A stretch of 64,000 nucleotides of DNA from Salinilacustrithrix sp003476595 (GTDB lineage: Bacteria > Actinomycetota > Acidimicrobiia > Acidimicrobiales > Salinilacustritrichaceae). The stretch covers positions 205,526 to 269,525 of the forward strand of contig CAXAUZ010000003.1 of assembly GCA_963972525.1 (NCBI GenBank). The letters run 5' to 3'. The notes under the pieces were generated by a model. It worked only from the letters and a program-made list of their open reading frames with translations. It was not told the DNA's origin and made no database searches. A program made the position numbers and the translations under genes. The first letter of the stretch is position 1, and every line of letters starts with the position of its first letter. Positions 48,643-56,939 of this stretch are shown piece by piece.

Positions 48643-49260
48643 GTGGGGTTCTTCGACCGCAACCGCAAGCAGCTGGCCGCCCGGGGCATCGACCCGGATC
48701 GGCTCCCGCCCGGCCAGTACTCCACCGACCGGTTCCCGGTGCTGCACGTGGGTGACGTGCCCCGCTACGCCGAGGACCTCTCCGACTGGGACCTGCGCCT
48801 CACCGGCCTGGTGTCGAACCCCACCACGCTCTCCTTCGACGAGCTCCGGGCGCTGCCGACGGTGGAGGAGACCTTCGACATCCACTGCGTGACCAAGTGG
48901 TCCAAGTTCGACACCCGCTGGACCGGGGTGCGCCTGACCACCCTGATGGAGCTGGCCGGCGTGCAGCCTGAGGCCACGCACCTCATCGAGCACGCCGAGT
49001 TCGGCTACACCACCAACCTGCCCCTCGCCGACGTCCGGCGCGACGACGTCCTCGTCGCCTGGGCCTTCGACGGAGAGCCGCTCGAACCCGAGCACGGCCA
49101 CCCCGTGCGCCTGGTCCTGCCCCACCGCTACTTCTGGAAGTCGGCGAAGTGGCTCCGGGTGCTGGAGTTCGCCGCCGAGGACCGCCCCGGGTTCTGGGAG
49201 CGCAACGGCTACCACAACGACGGGGACCCGTTCCTCGAGCAGCGCCACTGGGGTGACTGA
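48643..49260 (+). CDS. Sulfite oxidase-like molybdopterin-dependent oxidoreductase
   Basis: 205 residues covering the single Moco domain. LTGLVSNPTTLSFDELRALP, then ETFDIHCVTKWSKFDTRWTGVRL, where the Cys would bind Mo, HAEFGYTTNLPLADV, DGEPLEPEHGHPVRLVLPHRYFWKSAKWLRVLEF. There is no dimerisation domain, no haem domain and no Tat signal, so it is a short cytoplasmic relative of YedY/sulfite oxidase. Electron partner unknown. GTG at 48643 gives the family start FFDRNRKQLAARG. Confidence 0.9.
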   Translation: MGFFDRNRKQLAARGIDPDRLPPGQYSTDRFPVLHVGDVPRYAEDLSDWDLRLTGLVSNPTTLSFDELRALPTVEETFDIHCVTKWSKFDTRWTGVRLTTLMELAGVQPEATHLIEHAEFGYTTNLPLADVRRDDVLVAWAFDGEPLEPEHGHPVRLVLPHRYFWKSAKWLRVLEFAAEDRPGFWERNGYHNDGDPFLEQRHWGD

Positions 49261-49390
49261 GCAGGACCGCTGACACGTTCCGGCGCGGGGGTCGCTGTCA
49301 GACCTCGTCCGTAGCGTCCGCGGTGGGTCGGAGCGCCGTCCTCGCTCCCGTCGTGCCGCAGGATCTCCCTGCCCGACCGTGGGAGACGCC

Positions 49391-50323
49391 GTGTCCCATC
49401 CACCCGATCGCTTCCGGTACCGGGCGTCGGAACCGCCCCGACCGCCCCGCCGCCCACCTGGCGGTCTACGTGCCGAGCGGCACCGCCCCCGGGCGCGTCG
49501 ACGCCTGCTCTCCGAGGCCCGGGAGCTCCACGCCGACCAGATGGTGCGGGTCCGCGCGATCGACGAGGTCATCGAAGGCCTCGTCGACGAGCGCCTGGCC
49601 TGCCTCGATGTCCTGGTCGACTGCCGCGACCAGCTCCGACCCCGGTGGGGCAGGCGTCACTCCCGCCGGCGGTCCAGCGTCGACGAGGCCCCGTTCCCCG
49701 AGGCGCCGCAGGCAGCACGGCCGGTGGAGGGAGTGGGGCTCCGCTCGGTCGCGCTCACGATCCTGCGCCGCCACGGACCGCAGCGCCTGCGGGACCTCCA
49801 CGGCCTGATCCACCTGTACGGCTACCGCATCGAGAGCGTCCGGCCGGTCCAGCGCCTCGGCGATGCCATGGCCTACGAGCTGCGCCAGGGCCGCGTCATC
49901 CGGCTCGAGCGTGGCGTCTACGAGGCCGCCGAGCCGCACCCCGGCCCCAGCCGCTACGTCCCGCCCGACGCCGAGCTCGGCGACGTCCTCCCGTGGGATC
50001 GACCGATCACCGATCCGGGGCCACCCCACGTCGACCCCGACGTCGCCACCGACCCCGAGCTCTGGTCCGGCGCGGCGTGGCCGACCGACGAGGACATCCC
50101 GCCCGGGCCGAACGAGGGTCCGAGGCCGGACCCCGAGCCGATGCACGGTGGCGCCGCCGACCTCGAGGCGGCCGACCGCGAGCCGGAGCCCGATCCCACG
50201 CCCGGGCGTGACCCGGACCCCGACCGTGCCACACCGACGTCGAAGCCCCTGGGCGGCGATTCGTCGACGAATCGCCGCCCAAGGGCGCCGGAGCAGTCGC
50301 GGCCGTGGACGCCACCGCCGTGA
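49391..50323 (+). CDS. Hypothetical actinobacterial protein with winged-helix-like middle
   Basis: 310 residues. The start is Arg/Pro-rich; a coiled helix EARELHADQMVRVRAIDEVI follows, and residues 115-185 (LRSVALTILRRHGPQRLRDL then VIRLERGVYEAA) resemble a small winged helix of the HARE-HTH kind. The last 110 residues are disordered, Asp/Pro/Glu-rich (DPEPMHGG; PDPTPGRDPDPDRATP). DNA binding is only an inference. GTG at 49391 has GGGAGA 5 nt upstream; GTG 49379 is an alternative. A perfect 30-bp palindrome lies in its 3' coding end. The gap 49261-49390 contains CTGACA/TGTCAG arms at about 49270-49300 and TAGCGT near 49311. Confidence 0.6.
   Translation: MSHPPDRFRYRASEPPRPPRRPPGGLRAERHRPRARRRLLSEARELHADQMVRVRAIDEVIEGLVDERLACLDVLVDCRDQLRPRWGRRHSRRRSSVDEAPFPEAPQAARPVEGVGLRSVALTILRRHGPQRLRDLHGLIHLYGYRIESVRPVQRLGDAMAYELRQGRVIRLERGVYEAAEPHPGPSRYVPPDAELGDVLPWDRPITDPGPPHVDPDVATDPELWSGAAWPTDEDIPPGPNEGPRPDPEPMHGGAADLEAADREPEPDPTPGRDPDPDRATPTSKPLGGDSSTNRRPRAPEQSRPWTPPP
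50251..50280. repeat. Perfect 30-bp palindrome inside coding sequence, probable terminator
   Basis: 15-bp arms GGGCGGCGATTCGTC and GACGAATCGCCGCCC are fully complementary, flanked by partly complementary CCCCT and AAGGG. It lies 40 bp before the stop codon of the plus-strand gene and 50 bp beyond the stop of the minus-strand desulfurase gene. Confidence 0.8.
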
Positions 50324-50331
50324 GCGGGCGG

Positions 50332-51456
50332 TCAGCGGCGCAGTGAGCGCAGGTCGGCGACGACCTCGGGTAGGGCTGCCTCGAAGGCCGCCACATCCGC
50401 CTCGGTCGTGGACCAGCCCACGGACACCCGGAGCGAGCGGTGCGCGTCCACACCCATCGCCTCGAGCACCGGGGACGGCTCGAGCCCCTCCGACGCGCAG
50501 GCGCTTCCGGAGTGGGCCCGGACGCGGTGGCGGTCGAGGCCGAGGAGCACGGCCTGGGGTTCGATGTCGGTGATGCCGGCGCAGACGAGGTGGGGCAGCC
50601 GCTCGGTCGGGTGCCCGAACAGCTCCACGCCATCGACCGACCGCAGGGCGGACCGGAGGTCATCGGCCAGCTCCGCCTGGCGGCGCGCCTCGGCGTCGAC
50701 GTCGATCGCTTCGACGGCGGCAGCGAGCCCGACCGCCCCGACGACGTCCTCGAGCCCCGCCCGCCTCGCCCGCTCCTGTTCGCCGCCGACGATCAGCGGT
50801 CGGATCCGCAGGCCTCGCCGCACGAGCAGCACGCCGGTCCCGGCCGGTCCACCCAGCTTGTGGCCGCTGATCGAGATCAGGTCGGCGTCGAGGACGGCGA
50901 AGTCGAGGGGGACCCGCCCGGCGGCCTGCGCGGCGTCGACGTGGACGAGGACGCCGCGCTCGCGACACGCACGGACCGCTTCGGTCACGGGTTGGATCGT
51001 CCCGACCTCGTGGTTGCCGAGCTGCAGGTGCACGACGGCGGTGTCGTCGCTGACCGCCGCGAGGAGCTCGTCGACGTCGACCCGTCCGGTGCGATCGCAG
51101 CCGACCACGACGGCATCACCGTGCTGGGCGGCGGCGAAGCGCACCGCCGAGTGCTCGACCGCGGACAGCACCTGCGCCCGTCCCCGCTCGGCGACGCCCC
51201 AGCACACGGCGGCGATCGACTCGGACGCGCCGGAGGTGAACACGACCTCGCGAGGGCGAGCGCCGAGGAAGCCGGCGACGACCTCGCGCGCCTGCTCGAG
51301 CACGACCCGGGCGGTCATCCCCGGCTCGTGGATCCGCGACGGATCGCCCAGCGGGCTGCCGAGCGCCTCGATCATCGCGGCGCGGGCTTCGGGGCGCAGC
51401 GGCGACGTGGAGGCGTGGTCCAGGTAGTGGCCGAGGTCCGGCTGCTCGACGATCAC
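50332..51456 (-). CDS. Cysteine desulfurase (NifS/IscS family)
   Basis: 374-residue PLP enzyme. HYLDHASTSPLRPEARAAMIEALG, FTSGASESIAAVCWGVAERG, SAVEHSAVRFAA (His stacking on PLP), HLQLGNHEVGTIQPV, VHVDAAQAAGRVPLDF, ISISGHKLGGPAGTGVLLVRRG with the PLP Lys, and HSGSACASEGLEPS with the catalytic Cys in a short loop (NifS/IscS group I). It provides sulfur for Fe-S clusters or thiolation. GTG at 51456, 11 bp after the regulator gene, so both are probably one transcript. Confidence 0.95.
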   Translation of the reverse strand: MIVEQPDLGHYLDHASTSPLRPEARAAMIEALGSPLGDPSRIHEPGMTARVVLEQAREVVAGFLGARPREVVFTSGASESIAAVCWGVAERGRAQVLSAVEHSAVRFAAAQHGDAVVVGCDRTGRVDVDELLAAVSDDTAVVHLQLGNHEVGTIQPVTEAVRACRERGVLVHVDAAQAAGRVPLDFAVLDADLISISGHKLGGPAGTGVLLVRRGLRIRPLIVGGEQERARRAGLEDVVGAVGLAAAVEAIDVDAEARRQAELADDLRSALRSVDGVELFGHPTERLPHLVCAGITDIEPQAVLLGLDRHRVRAHSGSACASEGLEPSPVLEAMGVDAHRSLRVSVGWSTTEADVAAFEAALPEVVADLRSLRR

Positions 51457-51467
51457 GGAGGGTCGGC

Positions 51468-52199
51468 TCAGCGGGAGGTGACCACGGTGACGCAGGTCTC
51501 GGAGCCGAGCGCCTGCGTGGTCTCCGTGGCCGGCACGGTGTCGCCGTACAGCGACGACAGCATCCCCTTGACCAGCCCGCGGTCCACGGCGCAGATCACC
51601 GGGTGCTCGATGGCCGCGTCGCCGAAGGGGCAGTGCTGGGCCACGATCCGCAGCTCATCGCCCTGCTTCTCGGCGTGGGCGGCGAACCCGTGGGAGGTGA
51701 GGGCGTCGGCCACGGCGTGCAGGGCCGACCGGAACGAGCGCTGGACGTGCTCACCCGAGCCCATCGACGCCGCGAGCGATCGGCCGTACTCCACGCCGAC
51801 CTCCTCGGCCATGCGGGCGGCGACGTCGCCGGGCAGCAGGGCCAGCGACTTGCCGAGCAGGCTGACCAGCAGGTCGTCGTGGCGGACGGCGAACTCGATC
51901 GGGTTCTCGTTCCCGATCGCCTTGTAGCGCTTGGACGGCCGGCCGGCACCGCTGCCGGCGAGGCGGGCCGTCGACACCTCCACGTAGCCGCCACCAGCGA
52001 GCTTGTCGAGGTGGTGGCGGGCCACGTTGGAGTGCAGCTCGAAGCGCTCGGCCACGTCGGACGCGGTGACGCCGTCGATCTGGTCGCGGAGCCACAGGTA
52101 GATCTCCCGACGGGTCGGGTCCCCGAAGGCCGAGGTGATCGCCGTGACCGCCGACGAGAAGTCGGCGGCGCTCAGCGGGGTGGGTGAGTCCGCATCCAC
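51468..52199 (-). CDS. SufR-like Fe-S sensing transcriptional repressor
   Basis: 243 residues. Winged helix at about 15-95: FGDPTRREIYLWLRDQIDGV, TASDVAERFELHSNVARHHLDKLAGGGYVEV. The C-terminal sensor has AQHCPFGDAAIEHPVICAVDRGLVKGML and a final ETCVTVV, the Cys-x12-Cys...Cys set that binds a [4Fe-4S] cluster in SufR-like proteins. It should repress Fe-S assembly genes when its cluster is intact. Gene order (repressor, desulfurase; divergent Mrp scaffold) supports this. GTG at 52199 has TAGAAT 6 nt upstream. Confidence 0.92.
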   Translation of the reverse strand: MDADSPTPLSAADFSSAVTAITSAFGDPTRREIYLWLRDQIDGVTASDVAERFELHSNVARHHLDKLAGGGYVEVSTARLAGSGAGRPSKRYKAIGNENPIEFAVRHDDLLVSLLGKSLALLPGDVAARMAEEVGVEYGRSLAASMGSGEHVQRSFRSALHAVADALTSHGFAAHAEKQGDELRIVAQHCPFGDAAIEHPVICAVDRGLVKGMLSSLYGDTVPATETTQALGSETCVTVVTSR

Positions 52200-52205
52200 A
52201 TCGGT

Positions 52206-52211
52206 ATTCTA
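52206..52211 (-). promoter_or_regulatory. -10 box of leaderless sufR-like promoter
   Basis: TAGAAT on the minus strand, 6 nt before the GTG at 52199; the best -10 match of the window. Confidence 0.55.
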
Positions 52212-52225
52212 CCTACGCCGATAGG
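52212..52225. promoter_or_regulatory. Candidate operator between the sufR-like and mrp genes
   Basis: CCTACGCCGATAGG has CCTA/TAGG arms with a 6-bp spacer and directly abuts the sufR-like -10 box, so a bound repressor would block both divergent promoters. Confidence 0.4.
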
Positions 52226-52270
52226 GGAAATCCCTCGGACGAACCCCCAGCCCACCTGGAAGGTGCCCCC

Positions 52271-53410
52271 GTGCCCACCGAAGCCCAGATCATCGACGCG
52301 CTCCGACCGGTGGAGGATCCCGAGCTGCACCGCAGCATCGTGGACCTCGGCATGGTCCGCTTCGTGCGGATCGACGGTCAGTCGGTCCAGGTCGAGATCG
52401 CCCTCACCGTGCCCGGCTGCCCGCTCAAGAACGAGATCCAGCGGCGGGTCGGCGAGGCGGTGCACGCGTTCGACGACGTGCAGTCCGTCGAGGTCACCTT
52501 CGACGTGATGTCCGATGAGGAGCGCGCCCGCGTGCGCGAGCTGATGGTCGGGGATCCCAAGGCCACCGCCGGCAGCCAGGCCGCCCACGGCCACGCCGAG
52601 GGTCGGACCATCCCGTTCTCCGAGCCCGGCTCCAAGACGCGGGTCCTGCTGGTGGCGTCCGGCAAGGGCGGCGTCGGCAAGTCCTCGGTCACGACGAACC
52701 TCGCCGTCAGCCTCGCCAAGCGGGGCAAGAAGACCGCCATCGTCGACGCCGACGTGTGGGGCTTCTCGATCCCGCGCATGCTCGGCATCGACCGGCCACC
52801 GGTCGTCATCGACTCGATGCTGATCCCGCCGGAGTCCCATGGCGTGTCCTGCATCTCCATGGGCTTCTTCGCCCAGGAGGACCAGGCCGTCATCTGGCGT
52901 GGCCCGATGCTGCACAAGGCGCTCGAGCAGTTCCTCACCGACGTCTACTGGGACGACCCCGACTTCCTCGTCGTCGACCTGCCCCCGGGCACCGGCGACA
53001 TCTCCATCTCCCTCGCCCAGTTCCTGCCCCGCGCCGAGGTGTACGTCGTGACGACACCCCAGCCGGCGGCCCAGCGGGTGGCCCAGCGGGCCGCGTTCAT
53101 GGCCGAGAAGGTGAACCTCGAGGTCAAGGGCGTCATCGAGAACATGTCGTGGTTCACCGGTGACGACGGCACCCGCTACGAGATCTTCGGTTCCGGCGGC
53201 GGCGACGAGCTGGCCGAGCGCCTCGACAAGCCGCTCCTCGGCAAGGTGCCGCTGGTCCCCGAGCTCCGCGAGGGCTCCGACACCGGCATGCCCATCGTCG
53301 TGAGCTCCCCGGAGTCCGAGGCGGCCGGTGCCTTCGACGAGATCGCCCGAGCCATCGTGGAGGACCTGGCCCCGACCAAGCGCTTCCACCCCGAGCTGAA
53401 GATCACCTGA
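52271..53410 (+). CDS. Mrp/ApbC family Fe-S cluster carrier ATPase
   Basis: 379 residues. N-terminal MIP18/DUF59 domain at 1-90 (IIDALRPVEDPELHRSIVDL, VEIALTVPGCPLKNEI), then the P-loop ATPase: VASGKGGVGKSSVTTNLAVS (deviant Walker A), AIVDADVWGFSIPRMLG, VDLPPGTGDISISLAQFLP and IENMSWFT. The CxxC of many homologues after IENMSWF is replaced (FTGDDGTRYEIFG), so cluster binding may use other residues. It delivers Fe-S clusters. GTG at 52271 follows GGAAGG by 8 nt. Confidence 0.94.
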   Translation: MPTEAQIIDALRPVEDPELHRSIVDLGMVRFVRIDGQSVQVEIALTVPGCPLKNEIQRRVGEAVHAFDDVQSVEVTFDVMSDEERARVRELMVGDPKATAGSQAAHGHAEGRTIPFSEPGSKTRVLLVASGKGGVGKSSVTTNLAVSLAKRGKKTAIVDADVWGFSIPRMLGIDRPPVVIDSMLIPPESHGVSCISMGFFAQEDQAVIWRGPMLHKALEQFLTDVYWDDPDFLVVDLPPGTGDISISLAQFLPRAEVYVVTTPQPAAQRVAQRAAFMAEKVNLEVKGVIENMSWFTGDDGTRYEIFGSGGGDELAERLDKPLLGKVPLVPELREGSDTGMPIVVSSPESEAAGAFDEIARAIVEDLAPTKRFHPELKIT

Positions 53411-53413
53411 GGT

Positions 53414-53830
53414 TCAGCGCACCTCGTGCTCGTCGGCCGGGTGGCCGGCCAGCTCGCGGATGGTGCGAACCAGCGGCTCCGCGTCGCCGTTCTTGAGGCG
53501 CAGCGGGATCCCGTGGCGGGCCATCTCGGTGCGGGCGAACTCGCCGGCCACGGCCGAGTACGCGACGATCCGCACCTCCGGGCTGCGCTCCTTCAGCTCG
53601 TCGATCGCGTCGAACCCGCTCAGCCTCGGCATGAGCAGGTCGAGGACCACGACGTGGGGCCGCAGGGCGACGCACTGCTCGATGGCCTCGATGCCGTCGG
53701 CTGCCTCGCCCACGACGTTGATGCCCGCCTGGCGCAGCTGCAGCTTCAGGAGCAGGCGGATGTCGACCTCGTCGTCGGCGACGACGACGTCGATCTGCTC
53801 CGGCGGCGCCGCCCGCGGTGCCTGGCTCAT
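53414..53830 (-). CDS. Single-domain response regulator
   Basis: 138 residues, receiver domain only. VVVADDEVDIRLLLKLQLRQ with the acidic pair, VVVLDLLMPRLSGFDAIDEL with the phosphorylation Asp (about residue 64), IVAYSAVAG with the Ser switch, and LRLKNGDAE with the conserved Lys. With no output domain it may act by binding a partner or in a phosphorelay. ATG at 53830 overlaps the kinase stop codon (ATGA). Convergent with mrp, 3 bp between stops. Confidence 0.93.
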   Translation of the reverse strand: MSQAPRAAPPEQIDVVVADDEVDIRLLLKLQLRQAGINVVGEAADGIEAIEQCVALRPHVVVLDLLMPRLSGFDAIDELKERSPEVRIVAYSAVAGEFARTEMARHGIPLRLKNGDAEPLVRTIRELAGHPADEHEVR

Positions 53831-54489
53831 CGGTGGCGGGGGAGGGTGAGGCGGGCCACGACCGCGTCGCCGTCCTGGCCGATGGTGAGGTCGCCGCCGT
53901 CCATCTGGGCGAGCGCCCGGGCGACCGGGAGGCCGATGCCGAGCCCGGCAGCCCTGGTGACGGCCTGCTCGCCGCGGAAGAACAGCTCGAAGCTCAGCTG
54001 CAGGTCGGCGAGCTCGTGCTCGACGGGCGTCTCGACCACGACGGTGACGGTCGCCTCGTCGTCCTCGAAGCGCACCGTGGAGGACCCGTCGCCGTACTGC
54101 TCGGCGTTGTCGACCAGGTGGTCGAGGGCGTGGGCCACCGCGTCGCGGTGGGCGAGCGCCGGAGCGGCTGGAGCACCGTCGACGGCGATCGCGGTGTCGG
54201 CGGTCGAATCGGCGACCAGGGCGCCGAGGTCGACCGGGACGGCAGGATCCGTCGGTCGGGCCGTGTGGATCTCGGCCGCGATCAGCAGGTCGTCGAGGAG
54301 CCGCTCGGCCCGCCGGGCGTTGCGGATCAGCGCCGGGATCAGCGTCTCGTGCAGCTCCTCGTCGGGGGCGTCGACCAGCAGCTCGGCCAGCCCGCGCACC
54401 GTCGTGAGGGGCGTCCGCAGCTCGTGGCCCACGACGTGGATCACCCGGTCGCGGACGAACTCCAGGGCCTCGGGTCCGAGTGCGGTCAT
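53827..54489 (-). CDS. Cytoplasmic histidine kinase
   Basis: 220 residues. HisKA: RDRVIHVVGHELRTPLTTVRG with the phospho-His at about residue 22, then a HATPase: LDHLVDNAEQYGDG (N box) and AGLGIGLPVARALAQMDGG (G2-like). No sensor domain or membrane span, so it probably receives its signal from another protein. ATG at 54489 has TACGCT 9 nt upstream. Co-transcribed with the response regulator. Confidence 0.9.
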   Translation of the reverse strand: MTALGPEALEFVRDRVIHVVGHELRTPLTTVRGLAELLVDAPDEELHETLIPALIRNARRAERLLDDLLIAAEIHTARPTDPAVPVDLGALVADSTADTAIAVDGAPAAPALAHRDAVAHALDHLVDNAEQYGDGSSTVRFEDDEATVTVVVETPVEHELADLQLSFELFFRGEQAVTRAAGLGIGLPVARALAQMDGGDLTIGQDGDAVVARLTLPRHR

Positions 54490-54555
54490 GGCGGACGAAG
54501 CGTACCCACCGGATAGGTTGGCGTCCCCAACCGCAGTCGACGCGAGGTGTGCGAA

Positions 54556-54789
54556 GTGGACGTCCGGATCGGTGTGACCTACACGGCCAAGGAGATCGAC
54601 CTCGAGCTGGCGGAGGATGCCGACCCGGCCCAGCTCCAGGCCGACGTCGACGCCGCCATCGCCGGCGACCACCTCGTGCTCTGGCTGACCGATCGCAAGG
54701 GACGTCGGGTCGGCGTGCCGACCGAGAAGATCGCCTACGTGGAGATCGGCACCTCCGAAGCGGCCCGCCGCATCGGCTTCGGGGGCTGA
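54556..54789 (+). CDS. DUF3107 family protein
   Basis: 77 residues: VRIGVTYTAKEIDLELAED near the start and LVLWLTDRKGRRVGVPTEKIAYVEIG with SEAARRIGFG at the end, the actinobacterial DUF3107 pattern. Function unknown, often near ATPase and regulator genes. GTG at 54556 is chosen by family start (VDVRIGV) and by GCGAGG 8 nt upstream; TAGGTT at 54514-54519 could be its -10 box. Confidence 0.85.
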   Translation: MDVRIGVTYTAKEIDLELAEDADPAQLQADVDAAIAGDHLVLWLTDRKGRRVGVPTEKIAYVEIGTSEAARRIGFGG

Positions 54790-54805
54790 TCAGCCCGGTC
54801 ATCCC

Positions 54806-55753
54806 ATGACGCCCCTGCTCGATCGAAGGCTGCTGTTCGTCACCGGCAAGGGCGGGGTGGGCAAGACCACCATCGCCGCCGCGCTGGGCACGCTCGCCGC
54901 GGACCACGGCAAACGCACCCTCGTCTGCGAGGTCGACGCGAAGGGGAACCTGTCGGACTTCTTCGAGGCCGGCCGCACCGGCTTCGACCCGCTGCCGATC
55001 TCCGAGAACCTCTCGGCGATGTCGATGAACACCGAGGAGTCGCTCAAGGAGTACCTGAGCCTCCAGCTCAAGATCCCGGTGATCGCCCGCATCGGGCCGC
55101 TCGCCCGGACCTTCGACTTCGTGGCCACGGCGGCCCCCGGGGTGAAGGAGATCCTCACCGTCGGCAAGCTGACGTGGGAGGTGCGCGAGCAGCACTACGA
55201 CCTCGTCGTCGTCGACGCGTCGGCCAGCGGCCACATCGTGGGCCAGCTCGCCGCACCCGACGCCATCAACGAGCTGGTGCAGGTCGGCCTGGTCCGGGAC
55301 CAGACGGGCTGGATGCTCGACATCCTCGGTGACCCGACCCAGACCGGCGTCGTGATCGTGGCCGCACCGGAGGAGATGCCGGTGCAGGAGACCATCGAGC
55401 TCGCCGGACGGCTGCGGGAGGAGACGGTGGTAGAGCTGGCCGCCGTCGTGGTGAACCGGGTGCTGCCCGAGCTGTTCAACGCCGGCGAGGAGGCGCTGTT
55501 CGAACGGCTCCGCCACGACGACGGTCTCATCGCCGCCCTCGCAGAGGTCGGTGGCGGTCCGGTGGAGCCGATCCTCGACGCGGCGGAGCTGGCCGTGAGC
55601 CTGCGACGCTCCCGGGCCGGGCACCTGCAGAAGCTGCGCACCGAGCTGGCCGGCACCGAGATGCTGTACGTGCCCTACCTGTTCCAGCGCAGCCACGGGG
55701 TCCGGGCCACCAACCGCATCGCCGGGCACCTCGGCGAGGAGCTGGGCTTCTGA
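54806..55753 (+). CDS. ArsA/GET3-family ATPase, first of a pair
   Basis: 315 residues. Deviant Walker A LLFVTGKGGVGKTTIAAALG at about 9-28, VCEVDAKGNLSDFFE, LVVVDASASGHIVGQLAAP and LRRSRAGHLQKLRTELAGTEMLYVPYLF. Mycobacteria have a similar neighbouring pair (Rv3679 and Rv3680). The partner is not an arsenite pump here; a role in anion or lipid-linked handling or membrane-protein targeting is unproven. ATG at 54806. Coupled to the next gene by a TGATG overlap. Confidence 0.92.
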   Translation: MTPLLDRRLLFVTGKGGVGKTTIAAALGTLAADHGKRTLVCEVDAKGNLSDFFEAGRTGFDPLPISENLSAMSMNTEESLKEYLSLQLKIPVIARIGPLARTFDFVATAAPGVKEILTVGKLTWEVREQHYDLVVVDASASGHIVGQLAAPDAINELVQVGLVRDQTGWMLDILGDPTQTGVVIVAAPEEMPVQETIELAGRLREETVVELAAVVVNRVLPELFNAGEEALFERLRHDDGLIAALAEVGGGPVEPILDAAELAVSLRRSRAGHLQKLRTELAGTEMLYVPYLFQRSHGVRATNRIAGHLGEELGF

Positions 55754-56919
55754 TGGCCCGCACGACGCGCCGGGCCGCCGGCACCCTCGAGCAGCTGCTC
55801 GCCGCCAAGGAGATCGTGATCTGCTGCGGCTCCGGCGGGGTGGGCAAGACCACCACGGCGGCGGCAGCCGGCGCGATGGCTGCGGCCCGGCTCGGCGGCA
55901 AGGTCCTCGTCGTCACCGTCGACCCGGCTCGCCGCCTCGCGAACGCCCTCGGCCTCGAGTCCTTCGGCAACGTCGAGACCCGGGTCCCGGACTCGGCCTT
56001 CGCCGATGCGGGCATCGAGTGCCAGGGCGAGCTGTGGGCGGCGATGCTCGACACCAAGCAGTCCTGGGACGACCTCGTGCGCCAGCACGCCCCCGACGCC
56101 AAGACCCGCGACGCGATCCTGTCGAACCCGCTGTACGCGAACATCACCGGGCGGTTCGTGCAGAGCCACGACTACATCGCCATGGAGCGGCTCTACGAGA
56201 TCCACGCGTCGGGTCGCTACGACCTGGTGATCGTCGACACCCCGCCCACCCGCAACGCGCTCGACTTCCTCGAGGCCCCCGAGCGCATGGCGGACTTCTT
56301 CTCGTCCCGGCTGCTGCGCTGGCTCACCGTGCCCTACCGGTCCCGCCTGGTGAACATGGCGACGAAGCCGTTCTACAAGGTCGCCGACACCATCCTCGGC
56401 TCCGCGTTCCTCGAGGACATCGCCGAGTTCTTCCTCCTCTTCCAGACCATGTACGACGGCTTCGTCGAGCGGGCCCGCGCCGTCCAGCGGGTGCTCGAGG
56501 ACAAGCGCACGACGTTCGTGGTGGTGAGCACGCTCGAGTCGGCCCCGCTGCGGGAGGCCGAGTACTTCATGTCGGCCCTGGAGGAGCGGCGCTTCCACCT
56601 CGGAGCCGTCGTGCTCAACAAGGTGCTGCCGTCCTACCTGCTCGACTCGGGCGCGGCCGAAGCGGCCAGCCGCCTCGGCGCCGACCCGCAGGCCGCGGCC
56701 GCTGCGCTCGACGACCTGGGCGACCCGGAGGCCGCGGCGCGGGTCGTGGCCGAGATCAGCCAGAGCTTCCTCAACTTCCGGGTCGTGGCCAGCCGCGAAG
56801 CCGAGCAGCGCAAGGAGCTCGGGCGGACGCCGGATGTGCTCGCCACCGTGCCGTACTTCGACAGCGACATCCACGACCTCGCCGGGCTCGTCCGCATGGG
56901 CGAGCAGATCTGGCGATGA
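55753..56919 (+). CDS. ArsA/GET3-family ATPase, second of a pair
   Basis: 388 residues. Walker A IVICCGSGGVGKTTTAAAAG at about 21-40, VTVDPARRLANALGLESFGN, LWAAMLDTKQSWDDLVR, LVIVDTPPTRNALDFLEAPE and VVLNKVLPSYLLDS. Longer than its partner by a helical insert (SRLLRWLTVPYRSRLVNMAT). The two likely form a heterodimer. ATG 55753 overlaps the upstream stop codon; its own stop overlaps a 7-codon mini-ORF leading to pdtaS. Confidence 0.92.
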   Translation: MARTTRRAAGTLEQLLAAKEIVICCGSGGVGKTTTAAAAGAMAAARLGGKVLVVTVDPARRLANALGLESFGNVETRVPDSAFADAGIECQGELWAAMLDTKQSWDDLVRQHAPDAKTRDAILSNPLYANITGRFVQSHDYIAMERLYEIHASGRYDLVIVDTPPTRNALDFLEAPERMADFFSSRLLRWLTVPYRSRLVNMATKPFYKVADTILGSAFLEDIAEFFLLFQTMYDGFVERARAVQRVLEDKRTTFVVVSTLESAPLREAEYFMSALEERRFHLGAVVLNKVLPSYLLDSGAAEAASRLGADPQAAAAALDDLGDPEAAARVVAEISQSFLNFRVVASREAEQRKELGRTPDVLATVPYFDSDIHDLAGLVRMGEQIWR

Positions 56920-56939
56920 CCGCTCCGAAGAGCCGCTGA
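56916..56939 (+). CDS. Seven-codon mini-ORF linking the ATPase and pdtaS
   Basis: ATG at 56916 overlaps the ATPase stop (ATGA), encodes MTAPKSR and ends with TGA overlapping the pdtaS ATG at 56939 (TGATG). It could carry terminating ribosomes onto pdtaS, which has no good ribosome binding site. It is too short to judge by composition. Confidence 0.3.
   Translation: MTAPKSR

Noticed and set aside
49270..49300. CTGACA/TGTCAG arms as a mobile-element end.
   Set aside because: Only 6-bp arms, no target duplication and no transposase; more likely chance or part of a promoter.
54806..56919. Arsenite resistance operon based on ArsA-like ATPases.
   Set aside because: No arsB, arsC, arsD or arsR genes nearby, and neighbours match the mycobacterial anion-ATPase pair context.
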